Of a stretch of DNA of 64,000 nucleotides, positions 35,570 to 53,100 are shown one piece after another. The DNA is from Elysia crispata. Its lineage: Eukaryota > Mollusca > Gastropoda > Plakobranchidae. How positions within the stretch are numbered: the stretch's first letter is position 1; each line of letters starts with the position of its first letter. A program made the translations under genes and the position numbers. The stretch spans positions 781,501 through 845,500 of the forward strand of contig JAWDGP010007289.1 in the NCBI GenBank assembly GCA_033675545.1, read 5' to 3'. Under the pieces are notes generated by a model, which was not told the DNA's origin, did no database searches, and worked only from the letters and a program-made list of their open reading frames with translations.

Positions 35570-38542
35570 GGGTTGGGGGCGGATTTAAAGATTCTCTCTA
35601 CTGGATGGCGAATGCAGATGACAGGATACATGACTGAATGAGAAACTAATGGCAAGAGTTGCTTCTCCTTTCCTTGTAATCTTCGTGTTCTATTGGTGAC
35701 TAATCAATAGCCGTTGCGCCGCAGGAAATAGTTGGTGAGGGCGGGTTTGGTAATACTTGACTGATCACCACTGAACAAGATTCCTAAAGAAAAGGATGTG
35801 AAGCTGTTCACAGAGCAGTATTAGATCTCATCTTTTGCTCAGACATTAGTCGAAACTCTGAATGCCTCAAAAAGGTTCGTTAGATAATTAAAAAAAAATA
35901 AGTTTTAGATGGGGAATTTAAGAAGGTAAGAAATCTTACACGCAATGCCTCATCTAGTCGTCTCTTATAGCAATCGATTGATAGATTTGTATGAATAGAT
36001 CACATATATCGCCAGTTATGAATTCTTAGCACGCAATACAACGAATAATAGAGAATAGGACTAAGCCTCTAAGGATTGCTCCTTATTCCCAAAATAGTTA
36101 TCAGGCTTGTGCAACTATGGAAGGCTTTGTAGAGCATGTCTAACCAAATTGGGAAAAAAAGAGCTTAAACAATTGAGAAGGAATAATGGTATTACCCAAA
36201 CGACTAATTTCGCATTTGGGTTCGTTTCTTGTGACTGGATCTTGCAAGACCTAAAGAATAAAGCTTCACTAGCACTTTGGCGTTGTAAAAGTCCAATGCT
36301 GTAAGCCTGTAGGGTGTGATAGTAAATGAAGCATCAAATCTGTCGACAGCGAGCCTCGTACCCTGTGAGCTTTACCATGACTGGTGAAGATGGAAGGATG
36401 CTCCGAATGAGTTATGAAGACTGTCAAGGGTAGAGCGTTTGATGCAGGTACCACCAGAAGCTCGTTTGGTGGCCTTTCCAAGCTTATACCACGATAAGTC
36501 TTTAACTATTCACCCACTTCTTTAATCGTATCATAATTGAACTCATTTAGTTCATTTGTTTGGTCCTTTTTAAACCATGAACTTGCAGTTATATGTGAAA
36601 TGTTGTCGCTTTTTAAAGACATTCTAAGACTTTTTAATGTTGGAGTTGATTTCTTTTATTTTCTTTCCTCACACCCACCTTACAGCGAGGTTCCAGATGC
36701 ACATCGCAATTTTAGCTACAGAGGGGAAATAATACATAAATGGAAATAAATCGAATAAAAAAGTATGCGTAGAAAGTATGAGAAAAAAGATCGTACTAAA
36801 CCTTGCCTTCGGTGCAGAATACTCGTTCTATTAAGAAGCAAAAAAAGGAAAGAAAAATTCGAACATAGGCATGCATTGTTTGATATAACGGGTAAAATAA
36901 TCCTCCATTGGTGATAAACACCATAAACATTCCACAGAAATAGCACACAGCCATTGCTCTCAAAAGATAGATTTAAAAAGGAAAGCGTTCAGTTGATGAG
37001 CTCAACCCTGTTTTCAAGAAAAAAAATTGTGGAAGTAACTAGAGATACACTGTATGTTTATGTATTAGGAAAGATTGTGGAAAGGCCATAATATTATGAT
37101 GGCGTCCAGAGATTTACCATATGGTAAAGACCGGCAGCGCTCACGGTAAACACTCCATCATCACCCTTGGAAGAGAGGATGGAGGCGGAAATGTATGGGT
37201 TTCCATCGCTGTGGATTCTCACACTGAAATGTAAATATAACCAGAGAGGATCCTCTCTAGTATTATACAACTCTCAACAAGCAATCAGTACTGGTCCGAG
37301 GATGCTGGAAGTGCACGTCCTAGTCGTGCCAGTTTCTTGTAAAGAAAACGTCGAGCTTTGAAAGAATGTCCAAAAGTACATTCATACAATAAAATTATAG
37401 ACAGCTTTAATGAAATTGATTTGAAACAAAACTAACTAATAAATACATTTCAGACTACGTTTTGTGGAGTGGTTATTATAATTGATGCTTATACCGCAAC
37501 GTTCACTTTTCAACAATGGAGTGCGTATAAGGTGTAGAACCTCAATATGTCGGAGCACTGCGGTGAGTCCTTGATTCTGACATCAGCAATTTGGCTATCG
37601 GATGGCATTTGTCTGAATGAATAATGTTGAGAAAGAGAACAGAATGTCAAATCTTGATATTATATTGCGCAAATATTTTTTTTCTTCTTTTTGTGAGGGA
37701 AAAATGTCGATAAAGGACCCATATAATATTGATAACCTCCACCATATTGTAAATCTATCTTTTATGGTTCAGTAACTTTAATTTCTCTAGCTGACGAGAA
37801 AAATATTTGAATGATTCAATGAATCTAGAAATTATATGATTCTTAAAAGGTTAACAACCTAAAGAAAAACTTTAACTAGCGATATCATTCTACACAAAAT
37901 TTTACTCGACATACATTTTTACAAATATAAGCGAATCGATTTGATATAATGAAGTGAATCTGCAAATTGTTCAGTTGCATTAAAACATAAAATGTTATGA
38001 AGTAAATTATTACAAAAAAAAAGATCATGATGTATTGAAGCATCTGCCATCAATTATTGTGTTAGGTTAACACAATATAGCCAAAGTCATAGGATGAAAC
38101 TGAATTTTGAAGTTTTTGACCTTTTAAGTAATGAGGAGAGTTTTTTTTTCTATGTTACAGGATTTTACACACATGATCATGCGAAAAATTGAGCTTTTTT
38201 TTTAATTAATTGTCAATGTAGGCGAATTTGAAATTGAGCATCCAATCATTAAAGTTTCCAAATCGTTTAATACTGTTCGGTGAAAGGCTTTCTGTGAAGC
38301 AAAGGTTATACATGTACTTGTGAAAGAAGAAAAAAATATAAAGTGACAGCACATGACTTATTATGTTTCGAGAGCGTTGAAAATACGGCGATTCGACTGA
38401 AGTCTTAAATTGACAAGAAAAGCTATTTATTTTAATTTTTGTTATTGTCTTTTATAAATCGTGCACAGACCGACGCAACGTGATTATACATTGTACTAGT
38501 TTGTATTGATTACTTGGAATTTCGACAGATTGAAGGCCTCCA

Positions 38543-38784
<242 letters not shown>

Positions 38785-39837
38785 TGTAGAGAAACCAAAC
38801 TAATGTATATTTATTCGGAGTTGGCTGTTCACAAAGTGTTTGGAGAAATCTGCTTTATGCTTCAGTATGCGGAGACATGTGTTTCGGCTTCTGTTTCACA
38901 CCGCATACCACGCATACCAAATATCGCACCATATAATAGTAATAAATGATTAAGTAAGCATATTTGTGGGGAAACAAAATACCTTTTATACAACTGGGGG
39001 AAAACTCAACTAATATTATTTCAACTTGTGTGTGCAGTATTGCTCATTATTAATCACAGTTACTGAGCCTTGACATGCCCACATCATTGTTGTTCGTGCT
39101 TTAGACTCTCTGCAGCTCTTTCTGCTACTGTGTTTGTACCGAAATTGGTTTGTTTATCTTTCATCGTAAACATGCCATCGATATCTTTCCTACGTTGTGT
39201 GGTCTGATTTGCCTTCAGAAGGAAATCAAGATCTGGTTCAGAGTAAACAAAAGGCTACCGTGACTGAAAGTCTTCGCATCGCGAAGAATGAATACAATGA
39301 TTCATTTTAAAAAATTATAACGTTACGAAAACCCCAAGCCTCTGTTGGAAACACAGCAAACTGTCATGATTATTTTAAGTAGTCTACATATATCCATGTA
39401 TGTAAAGAGTTTTGTAAAGGCTTTGAAACCCATGGTCTTGCTGGGCTCAACACTAATTCTTTTACAAGAACAGAAATTACTTGGTTGTTTTGGACACAAA
39501 GTAAAAACCAATGTAAAATTAAAATTTTACAAAACTGAAAATCGGCTCACTCTGTACATTCCCATTTTATAGAGAGAATCATTCTAGACGTTCATAACGA
39601 GATTATAAATTCTCGCAAAAGATGCCAAGTGATGCAATATCTTTCAAGAGTTCATATGATTTTTATTTTACAGGCTACATGATATGCATTTGAAATAGTC
39701 AATGACAAAATTAGCTAACTACATGTATTCCTATTTAAGCAGCCTTTTTTTCTTCTTCACGAGACTGAGAGGACCACATTGAATTAGACACTGTAACTAG
39801 TGTAAACGATGCGCGATGTGTAAATAAAAAACAATAC

Positions 39838-40071
39838 TCAATAAGCTTTTAAACCGTCATGCCATAATGGTCTTAAAGGCTTATCATTCCACATTATTGG
39901 AAATTCATTTTTTAAGCTAATAATATCTTCGTTTCGCACTAAGGTCAAAAGAGTCAGTTCCCATCCACATTCTGTACAGGTAAAAGCGCGTCTTGCCTGT
40001 AGAGCTGATGGTGGAAGGATCTCAAAATTTAATGGATTTATTAGATGATAACTTTTCAGATGAGAGTGCAT
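39838..40071 (-). other. Unidentified short open frame
   Basis: A 77-codon ATG-started frame with a CTECGW pair of cysteines and a plausible mixed composition (ends WHDGLKAY). I do not recognise it. It could be an exon or transposon scrap, or chance. Confidence 0.15.
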
Positions 40072-40537
40072 CTAGATCTACTCTTTGTGAGGCCTGTGCT
40101 TAGCCCTAAAATCAAGAAAGTTTATTTAACCGTGATTGCGCTTCGGGAGATAGAAAAGATAATTATTATAGAGGATATGCAACTCAAGTGCATGGATCGG
40201 ATAAAATTTAATTATTTTAATTGGAGATTGGTTGACTCATATTGTTGCAAAAATAATACGCAAAGACTCAGCGGCAACTCTCATACGCAGTCAGCGTCCG
40301 GTGTGTGTGTTCCCTTTTCTTTCCATTGAAACAAACTTTATAATTACATGTTCTTTATGTCTTTTCCCTTTCCCGTTTCTCATTCTCTATCTCGTTCCCT
40401 CTCTCTATTTCTGATTACAAATTTGACCCCGGCTGCTCTACCGTAGATTCAGATAGACTATAAATTGATCTTGTTCTGTTTTGCAATACTGTCAGTTTTT
40501 ACTCTGATCGACGAAGATATAAGTGTGTGTGTGAGTG

Positions 40538-40545
<8 letters not shown>

Positions 40546-40570
<25 letters not shown>

Positions 40571-40634
40571 CTCTGTCTCTCTCTCTCCCTCCCTCCCTCC
40601 CTCTCTCTCTCTCTCTCTCTCTATCTCTCCCTCT
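40546..40634. repeat. Interrupted (TC)n with CCCT units
   Basis: A TC-rich tract preceded by a short (GT)n/(GTCT)n stretch, with a (CCCT)n core at about 40587-40603. Confidence 0.85.
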
Positions 40635-41401
40635 CGGCTTATCTTTCTTTCTGACAGTTCTTTTAGCGTTTTCGTAATTAGCTATAGACTGAGCTGAGTA
40701 CATGTTTGTAAATCGCACCAAGTCTCTGTGTTTATGTTCATAGCTGTGAGAGACTTAAATTCAAATAACTTCCCAAAGTGTTAGGTATGCTAATCTTTTT
40801 TTTTTTTTTTTTTGTTAAGTTGAAATAAATTTTATCGGCATAAGTTTAATGTAGGCCTACCATATTTAATGATAAAATATAATACAAACTCATTATTCAG
40901 GTTATAGGCTATGGTGATTCAAAATTTAAAAAAAACGAAAACAAAAAAACAACTAAATAATTATTTTAATTACCCGATGGAGCCGGAAAACGGAAAGGAA
41001 CCGGAAGATGATTGATTATGTAGCTGTCTGATGAACAGATCTGATTTTAGCGAAAACCAGTAAGCCTATAGAAAATCGTTCGTAATTTTAAATTTCCATA
41101 CTTCATCCATATCGCACACTCCAAAATTGCCCTGAGTGGCGGTGTGACAAGCACTACTGAAAGTGAAAGTAAAACATTGATTGAATGGCGGGCGCGAAAA
41201 AATTTAGATTATCGTTTTATGCGTAGCTAGAAATGTGCGAATCGCAAGTTTGAAAATTATATTGCCGTATAGAAAGTGAAACTATTCGATTTTGTTCTGA
41301 ATTGACTAAGTGTTATATTATATAACTTTTCAACTCCACAGATCGATTGGTATCAGTGAAAGATTGGCGATATGCCTTGATCAAAGCTGGATGAAAGCAT
41401 C

Positions 41402-41422
41402 ATGGAAAAGGAATCAGATGAG
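41402..41422 (+). CDS. Possible upstream first coding exon of the amine-oxidase homologue
   Basis: An ATG followed by six codons (MEKESDE) ends at a good donor (GAG|GTATGT). Joined to the strong acceptor at 44094-44095 it enters the amine-oxidase frame in phase (SIMEEKIS). An AG after a pyrimidine stretch at 41339-41340 could bound the exon on the left. This is an alternative to starting at the ATG at 44069. RNA evidence is lacking. Confidence 0.35.
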
Positions 41423-41544
41423 GTATGTATTGATTCCATGCAAGTTTGCCGTGATTTCCGTATGAGAAAAAAAAATGCGTAATTTAATATTGCAACAAAG
41501 ATCAGTTAAAACAAAGTCACTTGACTTACTTGACTTAGGGCCTT

Positions 41545-41835
41545 CCGCGTCTCAGTCGTCCGACGGGGGCGCTTCGGCAGCTTTTCGGATTCTCGTCGAC
41601 AGTTCTCTCCATTGCTGTCTGTTCTGGGCGATGCATCTTAGGTGTTCGAGGTCTTCCCTAGTTGTGAGTTGTAGTGTGTTTTCTTGTAGTCTTGATAGGT
41701 CTTTGTTGAGGACGACTGGTAGTGTTGTTAAAGGGCGGCCCCGAAACTTTTTTCCGTGTGTGGCGAAATAGCTGTTCATTGATTTATTAGCAGGTGTCAC
41801 AAACAAAGTCACAGTTAGTTGAAAAGGGGGCAAGA
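41545..41835 (-). mobile_element. 3' fragment of a second RTE-like LINE
   Basis: The reverse strand encodes the C-terminal tail typical of these elements: GKKFRGRPLTTLPVVLNKDL, then TREDLEHLRCIAQNRQQWREL, then RKAAEAPPSDD and stop. Only the last ~90 codons remain; no reverse transcriptase lies to the right. The sequence differs clearly from the LINE in NDUFS4, so it is another family. Confidence 0.65.
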
Positions 41836-41838
41836 GTG

Positions 41839-41864
41839 TAGGTGTGTGTGTGTGTGTGTGTGTG
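41839..41864. repeat. (GT)n microsatellite
   Basis: About 12 GT units just upstream of the LINE fragment. Confidence 0.9.
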
Positions 41865-42092
41865 ACGGGTAAGGAGGAGGTGTGCTACATGGTCGACTGG
41901 ACCAGGTCGAGGATAAAGTGTTGATAATGTAGTGTTCGCACATGACATAACTATCAGGACAAGAGGCGTAACGTGAATAATACAAGGAAATATGAAATCA
42001 TTTTCATTTTAAATTAAGAATAACACAGGTTCTAGGTATAGTTTTTCCACTTTTTAGCCTTTTGACACAACAATAAAAAACAGTATTCCACC

Positions 42093-42182
<90 letters not shown>

Positions 42183-42193
42183 TCTCTCTCTCT
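42093..42193. repeat. (TC)n microsatellite at the edge of duplicated copy B
   Basis: About 48 TC units abutting the duplicated segment, in the same orientation as the tract at copy A. Confidence 0.95.
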
Positions 42194-42194
42194 T

Positions 42195-43085
42195 TCTGTT
42201 CCCCCCTCTCCTCCTTCAAAACCTTAATGAAAAGTTTGATTAACACTTCATAGCGATATCTGAGAACAATTACTGATGAACTAAGGTTAAAGACCTAAAC
42301 AGTCAAGAGTATCCTTTGGGGGGTAAATAGACTTTGTTCTACTCCGGTACATCTGTATCTTCATTTAGCCTCATGTTCTCTTCATTTTATTCTTTCATTC
42401 TCAGTCCTTCCCATATTTATAAGCTCTTTGAAATACAAATAATGTATGCCACTGATACCGATAAACTTGGCATGACCGTTTTTTAATGAAGTATCTCTAC
42501 GGGCATGACTAATGAGTGGAGGAATGGCCTTTTGGCACCGCTCCTACTAGCTTATCACATCACATTCTCAAGGCTCCGTGTTCGTTGTAGTTGATTGCGA
42601 GGTATGAGTTCAGGCGCCTGGTCCCAACTCATTCGTTTTAAAGTCTCTGGTTTTTATTCTCTCCCGTGAATACAATGTTTAAAATTAGGCTAGCAAATAT
42701 TTTGGGCATGAAAAGATTATTTTTGACTTTCAGTTAATTCAATTTAAAACCAAAGGGCAGTGAATAGATTAATCTGATATACACTCTTTTGTTGAAACTT
42801 GCAAAAAAAAAAAGAGAAAGGCTCCCCTATTATAACTTTGTCAAGCCAAAAATGTTTAGTATTAAATCACCCTAAATGTTGCACTGAAAGTACATGTAGG
42901 TATGAAGAAATATTAACACTTGAACATCTTCATCTCTCCACATAACTTTTTCTTTCGCCAACATTCTCTGAGTGTTTCATGTAAAAACGAACCCCACGAT
43001 GAATTTCACTTCGCTGTTTCCATTTTAAAAATCGCATTCCCCCGTAGAAGAGAAAGCGGATTTTACCTAGAGTATAAATTCCTCA
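42195..43085. repeat. Copy B of the ~0.9 kb duplicated segment
   Basis: This matches 31035-31945, and like that copy it begins immediately after a long (TC)n tract. It sits upstream of the amine-oxidase main exon, inside its first intron if the upstream exon at 41402 is real. Shared blocks include the region around a tatgagttcaggcgcctgg word (31462 and 42603). Confidence 0.85.
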
Positions 43086-44068
43086 ATATCGAATTCTTTG
43101 CAAGATCGAAGGCCCGAAATCCACAACACATAACGGTTATATAAGTATAACGTGCAGCATATCTTTTACCTCCAATAAAGCTTACTAATGACGTCACTCT
43201 GTCTGGCCTCTCACTCTCAGTTCCTCATTTATCTTGAATTCCTTATGCTGGGGGAATACGTGGAATAATTATAACCACTCCTCCTCCTTCTCCTCCGCAA
43301 TAGATTCCAAACGTATCTTGTTTCCGCTTTCTTGTATACCGGTAGTTTATAAAAAAAAACAACCTTGAAAAGTCAGAAAGTTGCTGTTTTGTTTTTGGTG
43401 CGATTTTTAAATTACTCGTAGAATCAAGTATAAATTCATATCTTTTCCATGTCCTTTGAGGAAAGATAAACGCACTGACGCATTTTTTACCTTTATTTTT
43501 GTTTATTATACCTATCTGAAGAATTACATTAATTGGTCTAATAAGCTTTCTCCATTTTTTAGAGCATAGTTAAAAATTCTGTCTATGATGAAGCTGAGAG
43601 AACTTTCTAAAGGAGAGATGAAACAGCCTTTCAAAAAAATATTAAGCTTTAATAACCAAACCCAAAAAGGTGAATTGAAAACAACGATCTATTCAGAAAT
43701 AAGTTCTCTTCAAATTCAATGTAATGACTCACAGACAACAAGCAAAGTGTTCGCGTGAAGAGCTTGAAAATGATTTTAATTATTCTGAGTAACTCCTATA
43801 GACTTTCAACGTTTATATTTCTTATTCCTCAGCTATCTAGTGGTTGAAGGGTTAGCTAAATGCGAATTTCAGGTTAGAGGGACGAAGACTGGTATTAAGC
43901 CACCAATTGTTATTCATTATTTGTCTAAGATTCACATGAAGTATGATAGTGAAATCGTTACATCTTCTACTGTTAGCTTGTAATTGGTGAGACATTGTTA
44001 GCTTTGATTTAGTCTTCAGATTATGAGAACCATTAAGTTATGGTGTTCTTTTGAAAATTTATAATAAC
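43086..44068. other. Sequence between duplicated copy B and the amine-oxidase main exon
   Basis: It has AT-rich stretches and no recognisable gene or repeat. It is either the 5' flank/5' UTR or intron 1 of the amine-oxidase gene, depending on which start is right. Confidence 0.4.
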
Positions 44069-48960
<4,892 letters not shown>

Positions 48961-49021
48961 TTACTGTATATATATATATTCCATTTTAGTTTTACCAGTG
49001 CAAGACACGAAGGCCTCAAAC

Positions 49022-49027
49022 AATAAA
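49022..49027 (+). terminator. Amine-oxidase polyadenylation signal
   Basis: The first AATAAA after the stop codon, 62 bases downstream. Confidence 0.6.
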
Positions 49028-52000
49028 TTATTACCAGCTTATGTGCATTTGAGTTTATTTAGATCATAATCGAAGAGTGGTTTTACTTATTATCATATAT
49101 TATTATAGGCAATCTTTTGGTTGCTTATGTTTTAAGTCATTCCTTATTTACTAATAAGTGCCAAAGCTGGACTCTCAGCTTTAATTTATTATCGTGAGAA
49201 ACAGGTAACTGTTTTTTTTTTTTTTTTAATGAAGTATGACGCTTTTATTTAAATACCTTGTCCGAGAAAGATGCGGTTGTGTGCGTTTGATTCTTAATGA
49301 TAAACCGGTTTCTCTTCTTGTTATTGTAATGCTCAATATTTCGGCTCAATCTCCTTACAGTCATACCTTTCTTCTCTTTTTAAATACGACTATCTAACTT
49401 TCTGAATGGAATTAAGTTGTACCATCGATTATTCCTTTAAAATCCTAATATTATCAGCAACTCATAACATGTTTGTTTTATTGAATGTAGTATTAAGTAA
49501 CATCAAAACACATGATTAACGTCGTCAACATTACTATTTGGACACTAGAAGCATTGTCAACTGCCACGCAACCCGTCATAATATTACTATAGTCTTGAAA
49601 CTGTCATCCATGCGTATCGATCATCATCATCCTCATATCACAACAACCACCATTAACATCATCATCATCATCACCACCACCACCGTTACCATAATCACCA
49701 CCACTACCATTACCATGACCAGTACCAATCATCACCTTAACTTAAGCATCATCATCATAATCAATCTCATCATCTTCTCCGTCAGTCGTCGTCACCGGGT
49801 TCAATATTTTCCTCATCATCGTTAACGTTACGTGTAACTCATAATGAAAAACCATTTCTACATGAAATTAGTGATCAAAGTGTTGTTAAGCTGATTTTGT
49901 GTCGCTATAATAATCTCATTTAGTTTAGTTTATAATATTAGTTAGTACATTTGACATTACGCCTAAGAACATTATTCATTTTAATTTTTATTTAGGTTTT
50001 CTCATTGACAATGGTTGGAAATCATCTTTTTTTCTATATTTTTCATGGAAAAAGTTGTAATAGCTGATGTACTAGACTTTCTTACAGTGCCATTGTTTGT
50101 TTTTCAAAATATCCTTCAAATCTGAACGAAATTGAAGTGCAAGTACCTTTTTATTTTGACTGCATTGAAATAAGAGCTGATTTCAATGGTTTGATTCTTT
50201 CCAATTGCTGCCAAGTCAGACTTCTCTGTTTAAAGTCTGTGATATTGTTTTGCATTTAATTTTGTTTGCTTTACGACTGGTTTTTGTTTGTTTTATTTTC
50301 AACCTAAAGAACTCTTTGTTTACAAATACTTGTTTTTGCCTCTTTCATTCTTCCAGCTTTCTTCATATCTTTATGATTGCATACTTTTTTACAGCTAAAT
50401 GTTTACTTCACAAAAATAAACAGTAATAAATGAAATGGAAAGGTTTTTAATCTCTTTTTTTTTAACCAAGTGATGATACACATAGAATTGCTAAACTTCC
50501 TGATCCAGAGGGAGATCGAGTTCGGTTGGTGCCATTTGTGAATTTCGGCCTTGCTTGAAATGAAACTTTAAATAAAAGGACAAGGTTCAAAATTTTAAAA
50601 ACGTTAGTTAAAGCGAGATCTCTACTTTCATAGATGAAGTGATTCTTTCATAGAATATCACTTTTTAGTTTGTTACGGTTTCTTTTCTCTAGTTTGAGAA
50701 AATTAAATGTCCTTTTTATTTTTTGATTAAGTCATGAGCATATGTCATTGCTAATGTTTATACATATTTTTCCCTTGTATGTAAGTAATTTTTTTCAAAA
50801 GTTAAACACATTTTAATAATTCATAAATGAATCTCTATCTGCAGAAAATTCCGTTTTGAGGAGGCATAGGCTGGCCCGAAAATTAGTATAAATGATATAC
50901 TGGCAAAAATACAAAAAAGCCTAAGCCCCCCAAAAAGCACAAAAATACAGACTTTCAGATGTATAACTTGTTAAGCAAAACAAAATGCGCATTTTACACA
51001 GCTTCATTTAACAAAAGTAGTTTTTAAATAATTGTCAAAATCAACCGCAAATGTAAAAAAAAAAATCTTTTGTTCCCCGATTAAAGACACTGCGAATGAC
51101 TTGGGTCATGTTAAAACAAACTTAAGAATCTCTTATGCTGTGGAGAAAAGGGACAATGACACAAAACATTTAATTTTTTTTTTTAGTTGAAAATAGCGCT
51201 ACCTCATGCTGTCTTTATTTATTATTGTACAGAAATACTAGTTATTTCGATTTAAAGACAAAATACTCGACTTTAAGGTTAAAAAAAAAAAGAAATTTTA
51301 ATGTATTATTTGACCAAAGAACATTAATACGTTTCATATTTTGTGATCTTTCAGTTTCGTGATGAGTATAGAAGAGTGATGAAGTTTGCTAATGTTATTT
51401 CTTTTTATTTTCTGTGTTAGGCTGACAGTCATGACACCATAATATAAATTACAACCCTTTAAGTTGAGATCCATCATCTTATAAATGCTAAAAATAGAAC
51501 TAGATTTTTTTTTCTATGTTATACTCCACACTGTAGAGCCTTAGATCTTACTATAAAGAAAAGACCATGGTAAAATTTAAATGAAAAAGTTTACGACGGC
51601 ATGTTAAAAGTTATCAGAACAAATGTAGTTTTTGTTCTAAACATGACAGACCTTGATCAGACAATCTTTTAGCGGAGGCCTAAATCAAGATGATCCACAT
51701 TGCCTATTAACAGAATCAGTTCTTTGGTAGGTTCTAAATGGAAACAATTAAAATCATTTTTTCTTTTCTTTCATTATTTATGTATTTTGTGTAATTTGCA
51801 TTGATATTTGTCCTTCTTGATCCAGTTTATTTTTTTTTTTATTGACACAGTAGACCTTATCATCAAACTAAAAATATAAAGTTTCTTTTCAAAGCTAATT
51901 TATCGTACTATAAATGAAATAAATTTTCGTTAATTTATCCTCTCCATGGATTGTTCGACTGTCACGCCGTGTGTGACATTTCTCACTGTAGACCTATATA

Positions 52001-53100
52001 AGCCTATATAAGCTCAAAACAGTATACATGTAAGTATCGCAAAAAAGTAGGCTACGGAAAATAAAAGAGAGAGATGATAGCTAGAAAAAGAGATGGATTG
52101 ATACATGATGTTATGTAAATAGATAAATAGGTAGGTGGGTAGACATGGGAACGAACATAATTATATAGGCCCTACAGCGAGACGAATAGATCGACAGATG
52201 GAGAGTGAGAGACAGACAGAAAAAGACAAAGACCAATAGAAGATAAAGAAGTCTTCAAAGGCATATTGATTGTACAGATACGAATGGCCTGAGCATTGAT
52301 ATTGAAGGCAGGATACTTTTTATCCAATTCTTTATCTAATAATAAGATTAAGGTAGAGTGTCACATTTTTTATTCTCTATTTTTGGTGATTTATTTCAAC
52401 CAATTTGGTTACTGTCTTAGTACAATTACAATGAAGCTCCAAGAACAGTACTGATAAATTCATAATGCAATATAGAACAACATGAATAAATCTAGTACAA
52501 GAACATTACTGTCATATAAATAATTTGTGTACATAATAGCATCAATACATGTACAAGAGCAAAACTCTCAATCTTTTATAATGAAAAAAAAAACCAGATC
52601 AACCGACTAAATGTACAAGAACATTACTCTCAAATTAACACTACATTTACAGAACAACATTAATTTATGTACAAAAAAGTTACTCTAAATCTAATACATA
52701 ATACCATTACATGTATTAGCCCTGGACGGATGGGTATCGTCATTATAACAGCCTTCTGAAACGAAGTTTATGTACAGTGAATGAAGAAAGCGCAGTAATT
52801 TTTAAAACATCCTGCTGAAAATAGTGTTAATTTACAGAAAATCTTATATTGCTGATGATATATTAATTCCAAAGTCTAAGTTAAATTATATAATTTTAAA
52901 TCCGTTTGAGAGGCCAAGAAAGCTTCCACGAAACACATTACAGAAATTACAATCCTTCTTATGCTTGGCTCATTTTTCTTCTTTGTCATTTTTTTAGCTT
53001 CAATTTTAAAGTAAATGAAACTTCTGAACAGAACGAAAATGTAAATATTTTTGTGCTGTTTTGTTTCTAGCGCTTACTCCTTTATGTATGTATGTTTGTT
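49028..53100. other. Spacer between the amine oxidase and the VWA/ShKT gene
   Basis: An AT-rich convergent intergenic region. It contains the degenerate CAT/CAC tract listed separately. No protein, RNA gene or transposon is recognised. The 3' UTR of the VWA/ShKT gene should lie in its right part. Confidence 0.5.
49618..49765. repeat. Degenerate (ATC)n/(ACC)n microsatellite
   Basis: Mixed ATC, ACC and CAT triplets over about 150 bases. It reads as a His/Thr/Ile-rich frame but has no other sign of coding. Confidence 0.8.

Noticed and set aside
36269-36481. Minus-strand 70-codon frame with ordinary composition
   Set aside because: No family match and no splice context; I could not separate it from chance or a transposon scrap.
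44051-44068. Start of the amine-oxidase frame at a TTG six codons upstream
   Set aside because: TTG is not an expected initiator in animal nuclear genes; the first ATG in frame is at 44069.
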